Origin: Lunularia cruciata
Taxonomy: Eukaryota; Streptophyta; Marchantiopsida; Lunulariales; Lunulariaceae
Direction: 5' to 3'
Length of the DNA stretch: 64,000 bases
NCBI GenBank assembly: GCA_948567375.1
Contig: OX419759.1
Coordinates: 52,739,493-52,803,492, forward strand
Shown here: in pieces, positions 1 through 10,197 of the stretch
Layout of the letters: the number at the start of each line of letters is the position of its first letter
Position numbering within the stretch: the first letter of the stretch is position 1
The notes under the pieces: generated by a model
Seen by the model: only the letters and a program-made list of their open reading frames with translations
Databases searched by the model: none
What the model was told of the DNA's origin: nothing
Position numbers and translations under genes: made by a program

Positions 1-239
1 CAACAACAAGGTCACCAGCCAAGGAACAGCTGATTTACAATGAGTGTCAAAATATGGGCAGCACAATGGAGGCTACTTGTATAATGGATGTGATGGAATT
101 GGTGGGAGAGGATGAGCCTCCAATTCTACAAAGGGAGCTTAAAATTCTGAATCTACTAGAGGAAGGGATGAGTTAGATAAGTCCCTATCAATCTGACAAA
201 CAACATTGCAAGTTGGGGAACGACATAAATCCCTTCTTA

Positions 240-1130
240 CCTTGACCAAATCGGATTCAAGACATGAAGAAGGAGACATTTTCCACTTTCATGCGGTTGC
301 AACAAGAAATATTTGTCTTCATCTTGGTAGAACAAATCTACTGCTTTGACCTTGCCCTCCTCATTGCAAGAGAAGCAATCATTTGACATGCAATGCTAAG
401 GGCAAAACTTGGTATGGAACAGTTTGCCAGGCTATGTGCATATGGGATCTAGTTTTGGGAGAAGTGGAGTGCCAGATGTGTACTACTAGTGGTGCGGGGT
501 ATCCAACTAGAAAGAATCCCCATGAAATAACTTATGTAACAATATGCCTCCCATGATTCACCTTGAGGTACTTAGTGTATTGCCTGAAGTTGCACTTTTT
601 CAAGGTCTTCCTTCATCTCTGCAATCTCCTTATCTCAGGGCTCTATGTCTTTATGTTCCTCCTTCCTCTGTTAACCTATCCCAAGCATAAGAGTTCTTAC
701 CTCGGCATGTGCTCTCCTTATCTCCGCATCATGCTTTGCACCTCTCCATTGTTCCCCATTTTGTAGTCCTCTCGTCATGAGCTAGACAGTCTGCTTTCTC
801 ATGATCAACTTTTTCTCTTACCTTAGTAATCTTAGAATTTGTTGCCTTCTCAGCCAACTTTTTGCCTTCTGCATCATGTGTAATGTACCATTTCCAAAAG
901 ATTGAGAATTATAACCCGATCATATCCTTTCATAACAGATTCTTCAATGGCGATATTACAAGTGTCATGCTCAACCAGGCGCTGAAACCCAAAGATTTCG
1001 TAAAGTCTACATGCAACACACCATAATACCAATGATACATTTTTGCACTTTCAACGGGTTCTAGATTGATATTATAAGATTTGGTAAAAGATAAAGAGCA
1101 TGAAAGGAAGAAGAAATTAATCGGATCCAT
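240..1130 (-). pseudogene. Degenerate coiled-coil ORF remnant, copy A
   Basis: I do not recognise this gene. Read on the minus strand, the same segment exists in copy B (about 54730-55610), where longer open stretches remain. It encodes lysine- and glutamate-rich, probably helical sequence with stop codons and frame changes in both copies. Copy A starts with MDPINFFFLSCSL at 1130 and is broken within 70 codons. Such sequence is common in retroelement gag-like or captured gene remnants, but no zinc knuckle, protease or polymerase motif is present, so the origin is left open. Confidence 0.35.
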
Positions 1131-2720
1131 ATCATGATCTTATTGTCATCGAATTTAAGATCAATCTGACATTGGATTTTGATGAATGTTCTCAAAGTTG
1201 ATAGTTCACACTTGTTTGACCGTCAGTGCCTAAACATTTCTCCGCAACCAGAATAATATACCCCGTTGCTCGAAATGAGATTTGCTCAGAGTGTATATGT
1301 TTATTAATTAAATAACATTTGTAAATGGGAGCTCTTCCTTGAGCTCAGATTTGCATCATTAAGTGTACGCTCCACCAGGTCGGTCTAAGAAGCATACAAT
1401 GTTTAAAAAAAAAATATTTTGAAGGACGAAGAAACATTAAAAGTTAGATCGATAAACAATTGCTGTTTCGTCTAAGGTCTTAAATCTCGTTTGGATTAGG
1501 TTTAAGGTCTAAGGTTTAGATCAACATCTACGCCAGTTTCTATTGTGCGACTGCGTGTTGGAGCGAATAGAGTCCCTCATTACCCCTCGACAGTCTGAAA
1601 AGCGAAAAGATGATTCCCCTACCATATACTGATGGAGACGGAGAACGGCCGTGGAAGCTTATAACATGGATGACCGGAACAGATGCAGACGACACGGAAG
1701 AAATGGGAGCACAACAGTGTCCTTGCTTCAATGATCATTCTAAAAGCATATTCCCTTCAATTACATAGGAAGGTTCTGCTCCGTGTCCAAACCTGAAAAC
1801 GCGACATTTGATTCTCTTCGATACCAATGTATTTGAATGGCGCGGGAAACACTTCTTCAACGGAAAGCAAAGAGTACGCAGATACCACAGAAATGAAGAC
1901 CTTGCTGCCAGGATTCTGCCTAAACTTGGACTCCACGTCCCGCTTTCCGTCACAAGCTAGCTGGTTAGTTATTGCAGCGTCGCTGAAGAGGGAAGTCTTA
2001 ACTTGGAATTAGATCTAGCTCGGGGTGCCGGTTATGCATCTAGATAGTGGCGGATTGGAGTTTCCTTTGTTTTAGACGATAATCGTATACTTAGAGAGGA
2101 AGAACGTGGGGACCTAGGAGTGGAGAACTGCATGCAACTCTTCCACAAAGATAGGTACTTCGAAATCTCATCAGAAACTTGCCATCAGTTAGTAATGATG
2201 TTATTTATGAGCGGACTATATTTGAGAAAGGAAGGTATTCCAGTTGGCCATCAGTTAATAATGATGTTATTAATGGCCTCGCCATATTTGATGCAAAATG
2301 AATGAAGTTATTAGCTTAGTAAGAGGAGGACAGTCCTAAATAGGAGAGTATTATGTTGGATTTGAGCTCGGAGGACCGGTTCATTCAGATTCAGGCAGTG
2401 GGGGAATGGAGGTCCTTTACAATCCTAAGAATAGAACGGACCTGTCAGTAGAAAAAACCAACCTACACGATTGGTTATTTCTACAGCTAATGAATGACGA
2501 ATATGCTACATCTAGAGTGTTGATTACTCACGTACCCTACTAGCCTTCGTGTAGCGTGGATCGACCGTAGGTTGGCGGTGGCCTCCTTTCTACTAATTGT
2601 TAACCAGCAGTTTCTCCAATTGCGTAAGCTAGTACGGAGTCAAGAGGTTGCTCTCAGTTCTTCTGAATTCTGCACAATTTCCTTGCAACGCTTGTACCCC
2701 TGTCGGTCATCTGTTGTCCA
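1131..2720 (+). other. Upstream region of LBD copy A
   Basis: About 1.6 kb between the coiled-coil remnant and the LBD start codon, probably including promoter and 5' leader. No promoter element was assigned. Part of it (about 1550-2012) is GC-rich and conserved with copy B. It includes a short plus-strand open stretch starting MIPLPYTDGDGERPW at about 1609, which ends after about 52 codons in both copies, and a second open stretch ending ...KREVLTWN at 2012. Neither matches a family I know. A 215-bp piece at about 2126-2345, with an internal imperfect repeat of GCCATCAGTTA, is absent from copy B. Confidence 0.5.
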
Positions 2721-3804
2721 ATGGCTAACCGGTCTCCTTGTGCTGCCTGCCGACTTATGCGCCGCAAATGTAACGAGGATTGCGCCTTTTTTCAGTATTT
2801 TCCTCTAGAATGTCAACCGAGGTTTTCTGTTCTTCACAAGGTATACGGAGCAAGTAACACTGCGAAACTCCTGAACCGTCTCCCATCGGCGTGTCGGGCA
2901 CAATGCGCATGGACCTTGGCTGAAGAGGCCACGATGCGTATGCAAGACCCGCCTAGAGGAGTGATCGGGTTTATAGAAGATCTCGCTACTTTGCTCAACC
3001 TGGTAACGGCTCAGCTCACTGGAACACGAGGAGAATTGGGTAGTGAGGAGATGCAAGAGAGGGAGGAGCTCAAGGCAGTGGAGCAACAGAATAATATAAC
3101 GAGTGGGTTCACTTTACACCTTCAAGCACCATTTGGGAGTTTTGCACCTTCAAGCATCATTCGTGGAATTTCCCAAGGAACGATGAGGCTTCCGAATGGA
3201 AATTGCGGAAATAACACACTGCCGCTGGAGGTTGGGATATCCAGTCAAACCTGTGGATTTCCGGAGTTGGGGAACATCGCGCAGCCTGGGATGTGGCCAT
3301 CCAGGCTTCTCGGTAATACCTTTTAGAAATGAGTGGGCAGATTTGAGTGCAGGTAACGGGGGATCTAACTGGGAATGAGAAGTTCGATGTCAACACAGCA
3401 CAGAAGTTTCTACAGAGTTTCAGAAGACAGAACAGAGGAGAGTAAGAGGCGATAATTTCGACCACGACGTTAGTGGAGGAGTCTCCTGTTCACATGTGTC
3501 ACGGTCCTTAAGGCTCCCGTTTCCATCTGGTATAGGGTCCAGGAAAAGAGGCTTTGAAGAAGTCACTTGGTTAAGTTCTGTGTCATGCATCTCACCAGCA
3601 TCATGCGACTGAACGACCGAAAGTCATGACCTTCAAACCCGAGTGCAGGAACGAGATCCAAAACAGAGATCTATGATAACCGAAATTGGGCTCCAGGCAT
3701 GGGAGACGCTTAACAGACTCTTTGAAGAGCAAAAGAACCGGCAGAAATCTTTTGTATCTCACCAAAGGCGGAGCTGGCAGGGACAGACAAAAGTCCAATT
3801 TTAA
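2721..3804 (+). pseudogene. LBD (LOB-domain) transcription factor, copy A, disrupted
   Basis: Homologue of the intact-looking copy at 57061-58143. The first part (2721-3326, 201 codons) retains the whole LOB domain. This comprises the zinc-finger-like C block C7-x2-C10-x6-C17-x3-C21, the GAS block around V41-Y-G-A-S45, and the conserved D76-P with G80 and G83. A one-base insertion near 3318 shifts the frame and gives a stop at 3324-3326, where copy B reads through. The inferred second exon (3416-3804, same 389-bp length as in B) carries an in-frame TGA at 3610-3612. Two independent lesions suggest loss of the full-length product, but a truncated protein with a complete LOB domain could still be made. 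LOB-domain proteins are plant-specific nuclear DNA-binding regulators of lateral organ and root development. Confidence 0.85.
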
Positions 3805-4776
3805 TACGGTGGTTGCAAGTGATAAGTCGATAAGATGCTGTTTTAGTTGGGAGGGGAGATGGAGGCAGAGTGTCATGGAATTAGTGCTAGTGCTGGATAT
3901 AGGATGCCGAGATTATAGGCGCAGAGAAGTTACATGTAATTTCAGGCTGTGCCCAGCTAAACGAGAAAATAAAATCAATGATGCGCAGATAAAGTTGATA
4001 GAGTTGGAAGAAGTTGGATGCACTGTCGAATGTGTTTGATTCCAGCTTCAGAATTTAATCCAACCTGTGAAGCTGAAGAAACGTACGAAGCACTTTCAAA
4101 TTTAGGAAATCAGAATTTATGGTTGATCTTTGTTGTTGCTTTTCTTATTCTGCGTTTAGTTTTCTAGATTATGAGATCACCCAGCGCAGTTGAAAAGACT
4201 TCGAGATAGATTTTGTGATGGTGTTAACAATTGGGCTCTGTAGGCACGCAGGAACATTACCATTGTTCAAAGAATGACACATGCCATTGCGAGGCCCCAA
4301 ATCATGAATAGAAACGGGATTCCTTGACGCTGGATCCCTGGTAGCATGTGTACATCCGTAGCGATTCACAGAATTTCAGTTAATGTACATATAGCACACT
4401 CTAGTCGTACTCCCGAAGTACTTGCGGAATGAAAATGAACAGGATTCGGTTTTTTTCCCCTGGGTATGTCCTAGCTCGAGCGATACATCCCACATACAGC
4501 ATTAACTGTGGAGCATATGTTACAACATCGGAACAACTTGGAAAACCCTAGTTCGTTGGCAGTGTTCCAGTTGTGCCATTCTTCTAGACGAATAGTGAGC
4601 TAGCCCAACTCCTCGACACCTTAGCTCACGGTTATATGTGTTCGCAAGTCACAACTAGCTATAGCAAACACCAATTTGAATGAGATTCAGAATTCTGAAT
4701 TCAGAATGATTTGTCCGATTTACCGGATCATAAATGGTGCACTGTCAGTGCGACTGCATTATACCCAACATGTTAG
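3805..4776. other. 3' flank of LBD copy A, no gene seen
   Basis: Conserved with copy B (about 58144-59114), probably 3' UTR plus spacer. It contains short antisense open frames such as 4169-4369 on the minus strand, but no recognisable domain. Confidence 0.5.
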
Positions 4777-4833
4777 TTAGCTATAGAGAGTGCGACATGT
4801 ATACGATATACGTGTGGATGACTTAGACGAGTC

Positions 4834-5066
4834 ATTCTGGTAGTCCGATGCCAGTTTCTTACGTGACGACCAATGGTAAAACATCCGATGTCTTTTGATG
4901 TTGATTATCGTATCGAGTTTCTGGATTATTTCCGAGGCACATCTATTATTTTGAAATGAATCAGTGAAGGAATGGACTTGCTTCTCACCTCCACCTTCAG
5001 GCATTGGCGAATCATCCATTTGAGTTCAGGATATGGAATCAGCGGAGTTGCTCTGATCCTGCGTAG
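4834..5066 (+). pseudogene. Broken counterpart of the 73-aa ORF of copy B
   Basis: In copy B the equivalent region is an open frame of 73 codons (59186-59407). Here it is interrupted: bases are missing where B reads GGTAATAAAGATCC, one G is missing where B reads TTCCGGAGGC, and the B codon TGG has become TGA. The product is not a family I recognise. The lesions suggest that copy A is not under selection here, or that the frame never was coding. Confidence 0.4.
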
Positions 5067-5423
5067 AGTTTACACTCGTACTGGATTGGAGCGGCGCAGA
5101 TGGTGTGTTCTTGGGTGCTGTGTTTCTCGATTTTCGATCAGAATCATGCCCGCATGAAAGTACAGGATACAAAACAAAGGTGTACGTTGTCCACCGAGAT
5201 GACGCGATACATAGAATATCAACGAGTCTTTGACGTGGATATCTTTTGATTGCCTCCAGACAGCTACACTGAAAAATATTGGACATGTCTTATATCTACT
5301 CCGCGATTCCTGTAATACAGTACATGGAGTATTCCGGCGGCTGCCATATCTGAATAGGGGTACCTGTTCATATTTGCAAACAACACTGTGAGACGTTCCA
5401 CCTAGTTGATTGGTGTTGCTCAT

Positions 5424-5945
5424 TTGAGTACTTAGAAACAGACATCAACACTGAGACGGACCAAAGACCATGCCTGGTTCCATATTTGTCGTACCTAGAT
5501 CCATTACTTCTGTTATGCTAATTATGACGAGGACTAAAGAATCATGGCTCAAGTTCTCTTGTTAGGGTTCGTAAGAAAGAAATGAACTGGCCCTAACGAA
5601 TCGGAGAATGGGTGGAGTTTCTGTAGCCGTGAATAGTAATGCACATCTACAGAACTGGAATCATTCTGGATTGTACAACGCCCGATAGGTCTCAATTGCA
5701 AGACTATTAGATACCCGATTCATTGAATCGAAATCAGTTTAGAAATGTTCCTCTACAATAATAGTATATCCTATTTGCGGATGGAACTTGTGACTTATCC
5801 GTCCTGAAATATAAGCAAGAGCTTGCCCTTTTTGTATTAGGTACACTTTTACATAGAAATCATCGAACAAATTATTAACGGCTGAGTTTTAATGATTGTT
5901 CACTCGCTAAAGCTATAACCATTGAAATTTGAAGAAGTACCATCT
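5424..5945. other. Spacer, no gene seen
   Basis: AT-rich sequence shared with copy B (59765-60300). No coding, RNA or mobile-element signal was found. Confidence 0.5.
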
Positions 5946-6023
5946 AAAGAAAGGCATGGGACAGGATTGTGCCAAACGAGTGACTCCATTCGTTTTGCAC
6001 AATCCTGTCCCATGCCCGTCTTT
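5946..6023. repeat. Long near-perfect hairpin
   Basis: Inverted repeat with an uninterrupted 19-bp core stem, GCATGGGACAGGATTGTGC at 5954-5972, pairing with its reverse complement near 5996-6014. The stem continues inward (AAACGA with TCGTTT, one mismatch) and outward to about 33-nt arms around a loop of about 10 nt. Copy B (60301-60355) keeps the left arm and loses the right. Copy C begins inside the left arm (about 21631) and keeps the right. It could be a foldback-element remnant or a small-RNA-like hairpin. No known miRNA was recognised. Confidence 0.8.
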
Positions 6024-7370
6024 ACTACGAGACAATGCGGTTCTTCTTTGAAGCACATTGCTTATGTAGCATAATCTAACTAGTCCACATTTGGTTCGTG
6101 GTTCTAGAATTGATTAGTCTCTAAATACTTCTCTTTGATGGATGCATAGATGTACATTTCTACATCATTATTACTATTCTTGCTCTACCAATCGTTCTAT
6201 GCTCCATCTACTATGGCTTGTTCTACGGTCTCTGTCTCATTAATAATCCTTTCAATCTCTTTAATTTGAAAACAATCATCATCTTGCATTTCCAAATCAA
6301 TAAATTCTCTCTATTGAATCAACTAATGTATATTATATCTCCTTGTCCCCATTGTGTTCCAATTTACACTTAGATTTGAAAAATCTCTTCTAGTATCTCG
6401 GTGCTCTGCATTTCTACACCAAGAAAACGCTTCTATCACTATTGATGCATTGCAAAATGTGTAATTATAACCTATCAAACACTTTCATAAATACCGATGC
6501 AAATCTATAAAACATTTACAACATACAACGAACACAAAAAGGGATACAAAAAATTTCTAAAAAATTCGTCTTGTTGCGAATCTAGTTGCATGAAGTGAAA
6601 AATGGAAGACCTGTATGCTAGTATGCAAGTTTTAAGTTAATGAAAATTTTGAGAGTGTTGCTTGGCCTTACTTCTCCAGGTTACTACTCTCCCGTCTCGC
6701 TGCTCAAGCTTTTTTAACTAGGCTGCAAACATCTTCATGGAATAAATGACTTACTCAAAGGTACGACTTAAATACTCTACTTAATTGGATATTAGGTGTT
6801 ATCTATAAACTCTCACACCTCTAGTATAGGTACATGTATATCAATGCATATGTACTTCTCTCTGAAACGTACTTTCAATAATTCAATCTAAGGGATTTGG
6901 GGGTGATGTAAAAAACCAGTAACTATTTGTACAGTACGTGAGGAAAATTTTTATGGACGTGATAAGAGTATGCGATAAGGGATATTTTATGGTACCCAGA
7001 TTACATCCACCCTTACTAGATCAGAAGAAGAAAGATGATTAGTTATATTTTATGGTAGGCTGAGGCTTACCGATGGGTTTCTAAGCTTTAGTTAGAAAGA
7101 AATAATGAATATTCCACAAGTTAATATTCTTCCACCTCTAAAATGATTAATTATATTATAATTACCTCTAACTAATCTAACACGGAAACATCAAATCTAA
7201 CTAATCTAATACGGAAACATCAACCCACCATTGAAATAGAAATTTCTTCCAAACAATGCAGCCCGGACTATAAACGTGTAAATTTCTTTTTCGTATTCGT
7301 ACTATTCATATATGTCAAAGTTTTTTTTACAATACCGTAACAGAAAACTTGCGGGCAGTGGTTCGGGGTC
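6024..7370. other. AT-rich spacer common to copies A, B and C
   Basis: No gene seen. The sequence recurs at about 21650-22850 and 60350-61620 with small indels, which shows that all three duplicates share it. Confidence 0.55.
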
Positions 7371-7640
7371 CCATCAGAAATTCGTAAATTTCCCATTTGA
7401 ATCTTCCGATGTCCTTTAAAACATGGAACTTGTGTCACCGTCCACGGAGCGATCCTCAGGTAACCATCGGGGCTTCCCTCCCAATCACGCTGGGGAAGGG
7501 CCTCCAAATCTCCCTCCAAATCTCCCTCCAAATCTGACAGCAAACCGTCCCCGTACCAAAGATGTGTGATGCCCGTGGGTGTTGGGAAGTCACGTCTTCA
7601 CCTATATGTACATGCAAAGGGTTTGTTCTAATGTCGAATT
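7371..7640. pseudogene. Patch X, internally deleted copy A
   Basis: Only the ends of the GC-rich patch X (see 22853-23211) remain. The middle is replaced by a three-fold run of CTCCAAATCTCC (about 7500-7535) joined to the distal end, so about 140 bp found in copies B and C are missing. If X is coding, this copy is dead. Confidence 0.6.
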
Positions 7641-8058
7641 CGTAGCTAGAAGCACCTGCTGCGCTGGACTACTCCCAGAACCAATTTCCCTCGTGCCCAC
7701 AAGTACATGGCTTTTAATAATGATATCACACTCTGTTCATATATAATCCACAAGAAAACACTGTCAAAGAGTACACAACGAAGGAAGAATAATAAAATCT
7801 GAGTGGGTCTCCGTTTACTGCTTCTTCCTTCTCTTTATTATGGCTATAAATTCAGCAAGTTTTGTAAGAGAAATTCTATTTGCAATGAAGATGAAACAGG
7901 TCAAATGTATTCGTTGGATACTTCTTTAAAGATGTAAAGAAATTTTGCTTAATCGGTGATCAAACTCAAAACCAAGACTTTTACCGAAGCTGCAAGGAAC
8001 AAACCCTAAAAGGAATAAAGATAAAAGTAAACATGGAAAATCAAAATCTCACTGAACT

Positions 8059-8899
8059 ATCCTATCAAACTGTTCTTTTGCACAATATGGTTAAGGGTAT
8101 ATTCACAATATTTTGAAATTACAATGGTATATTCCAGATTACGGCAAAATACAAAGGTACTTCTGAAGTTTTCCCTTGATTTTTCTCACGCTGGTGTAAA
8201 AGTTGGATGACGTACGACAACCACAAAAGTGTAAAATTCATATCTTCTTCCTTGCACATACATACGCGCGTTTTTCATAATATTAGCGATATGAGAGGTA
8301 GAATTTAGTGAACGTAAGATCCATCAACCCACCCTAAATTGTAAATGTACACAATTATATTTGAAGAGGGCTGGGCTGATTCGGATATTATTTGTATTTC
8401 CTAATCATGAAAAACAAAATTTCATGTTTATCCTAATCATAACTTGAATATCTACAAAATTTAGATTAATCAGATTTATTTGGTTCAACTCACTTTAAAG
8501 TAATAATATACAAGTTTATCCCTTGCAAGTAAAACGGGTAGTACTACATAAGAATGAGCGAAATAATCCTTAGCTTTGAATTATCTAAAATTCTAAAGGC
8601 GCTAATAGTTTCAAAGATTGAAATAATTCCATAATAATATCCATTCTTGTATATACCCCTGTCAATAATATTCACCTCTAATTTCATGTGTGTAGTTAGC
8701 GCGCATATGTAAGCATTATCTCTAATTATCTAATTAGTTCTCCTAAACTAGAAGCAGGGCCCTCATGGAATAATCAAATACACACTAGTGAAGTAAAAAT
8801 GACTTTCATTTACTGAAATTTTGTCTATTTTCATATAAATTGTGACTGAGGATGGAAGGCATATTCACACCACTTAGAGTAGATTCTACATATATAGAA
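8059..8899. other. AT-rich unique sequence
   Basis: Begins where homology with copies B and C ends. I see no gene or repeat in it. Confidence 0.5.
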
Positions 8900-9238
8900 A
8901 CTTAACAGTACCTCAACTTTGGCACTTAACGGCCCCACCCCAAGAGGCACTTAAAAATACCCCAAAGTGTGACTTGGATGTAGTCAGTACGTGCTGGCAC
9001 AGGCCGACTAAATTTAGACTGCTAGATTTCGTTTGTGTAAAGGACAGCGAAGGTTATAGCAATTCTGGGAAGTTTCCGACAATCCCTGTTAGCTAACAGA
9101 TTCGCTGGCACGTCAGCTCATATTTGCCGCCAACTAAGACTACTAGATGTCACGTTGAGCTTTGGGGTGTTACTAAGTCTTTCTCCAACTTGGAGTGCCA
9201 AGTTGGGCCTAACTGCCAACGTTAGGGTCCTGTTAAGT
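8900..9238. mobile_element. MITE-like foldback element
   Basis: The left end (ACTTAACAGTACC at 8900) and the right end (inverted GGACCCTAA...GTTAAGT, to 9238) form imperfect terminal inverted repeats. They can be followed inward for about 85 bp, including ACCCCAAAG on the left at about 8958 and CTTTGGGGT on the right at about 9160. The interior is short and non-coding. No clear target-site duplication was seen, so the superfamily is not assigned. Confidence 0.5.
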
Positions 9239-9924
9239 CCATCTCCGCTAGCTACTAAGTTCTTTAATAGTGACGTGAACTGTGAAGTGCAAAGTGCGAG
9301 AAGACTGCAGACACTCCAGACTTTTTTAGTTGTTTCTGCTGAAGGCAGAGTATATTGCGGTATCAATTCCTGGTCAAAACAGCGATATACTAGTTGCACA
9401 ATTTGGGCATCTTAGAGCATGCAGGAGGATCAGGAGCCTCAACCTCATCCTCGAGGATATAGAAGATCAATAGTTAGTTTGTTCGCTGTAACTCCTACCG
9501 GGGACATTCCAGATTTGAAGCTTGTAAATTGCTAGTTCTGGTTGCTTGATCAGGAAGCTGCATCAACAAGAGCCTTGATTGATTATTACCCTGTCGACAA
9601 TTTGAGGTTTTGTACAATGGAGATTCACTAACCACACAGTCTCGCGTGAGGACATTCATACTAACAGCAGCATTTGTTGTGTTCATAAGTAGAAGAAGAT
9701 CTAAAAGTTGAATTTCTTTGGGTCTGTTAACGTTTGCTAAGGAGTTATGCAGTTGACATATGCTGTGAGTTTGATTCTTGTGATTTTTCACAACCTACTC
9801 GGTCCGAGGAGTATTTTATTCGTTTGAACTAGTTTATTTTTGTTGCTTGACCTTCAACCGAACTATTTGGAAGTCATTAGCTTTGCGAACCTTTGCTGTT
9901 CTCAACTGGTGCCTTGGAAGTTAT
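9239..9924. other. Intergenic stretch, no gene seen
   Basis: Short open frames occur on both strands (for example 9495-9791, minus) without recognisable motifs. Nothing supports a gene here. Confidence 0.45.
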
Positions 9925-10101
9925 TGTCTATACATATTCTATCTCACTAACTCTGACATGACAGACCATATATACACAGTCTTTGTGTGTAAGTCCCCCG
10001 CAACTCATCCCTGTCACCCGTGCCATAATCAAACCAGGGCTTCCCCACTGGTCCCGTGCCCCATGGTGCCTCCGTTCTGGCACCTGCTTCACGGAATGAC
10101 A
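9925..10101 (-). repeat. Copia 3' LTR (177 bp)
   Basis: Begins TGTCTA and ends GACA on the plus strand, so it has TG...CA ends. It aligns along its length with 13653-13831, including the shared block CATGCC-type CCCGTGCCATAATCAAACCA in the middle. It directly follows a G-rich polypurine tract on the minus strand. Confidence 0.8.
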
Positions 10102-10197
10102 AACACTCCCCCAACAAGCAGACATGCCGGCAAGCTCAAAATGCAAATTGTGAGTAGAATGGGCGAGCGCCTTGGTGAGCATGTTGGCGGAGTTGTC

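Larger units (their letters stand above)
77..8058. repeat. Segmental duplication copy A (LBD half)
   Basis: This stretch is near-identical, with scattered substitutions and indels, to 53378-62336 (copy B). Both hold the same ordered contents: coiled-coil remnant, LBD gene, spacer and GC-rich patch X. Homology starts at TTGTATAATGG (77 and 53378). It ends after AATCTCACTGAACT, where copies B and C continue toward the peroxidase and copy A switches to unrelated AT-rich DNA. Relative to B, copy A lacks about 600 bp near position 225, has about 215 bp extra near 2126-2345, lacks 67 bp just upstream of the LBD start, and has lost most of patch X. Confidence 0.9.

Noticed and set aside
2805-3086. 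93-codon minus-strand open frame, conserved in both LBD copies
   Set aside because: It is fully antisense to the LOB domain, and its openness follows from the conserved sense strand.
9118-9415. Overlapping open frames on both strands (93 and 86 codons)
   Set aside because: They lie mostly in the inverted-repeat arm of the MITE-like element and its flank, with no domain.
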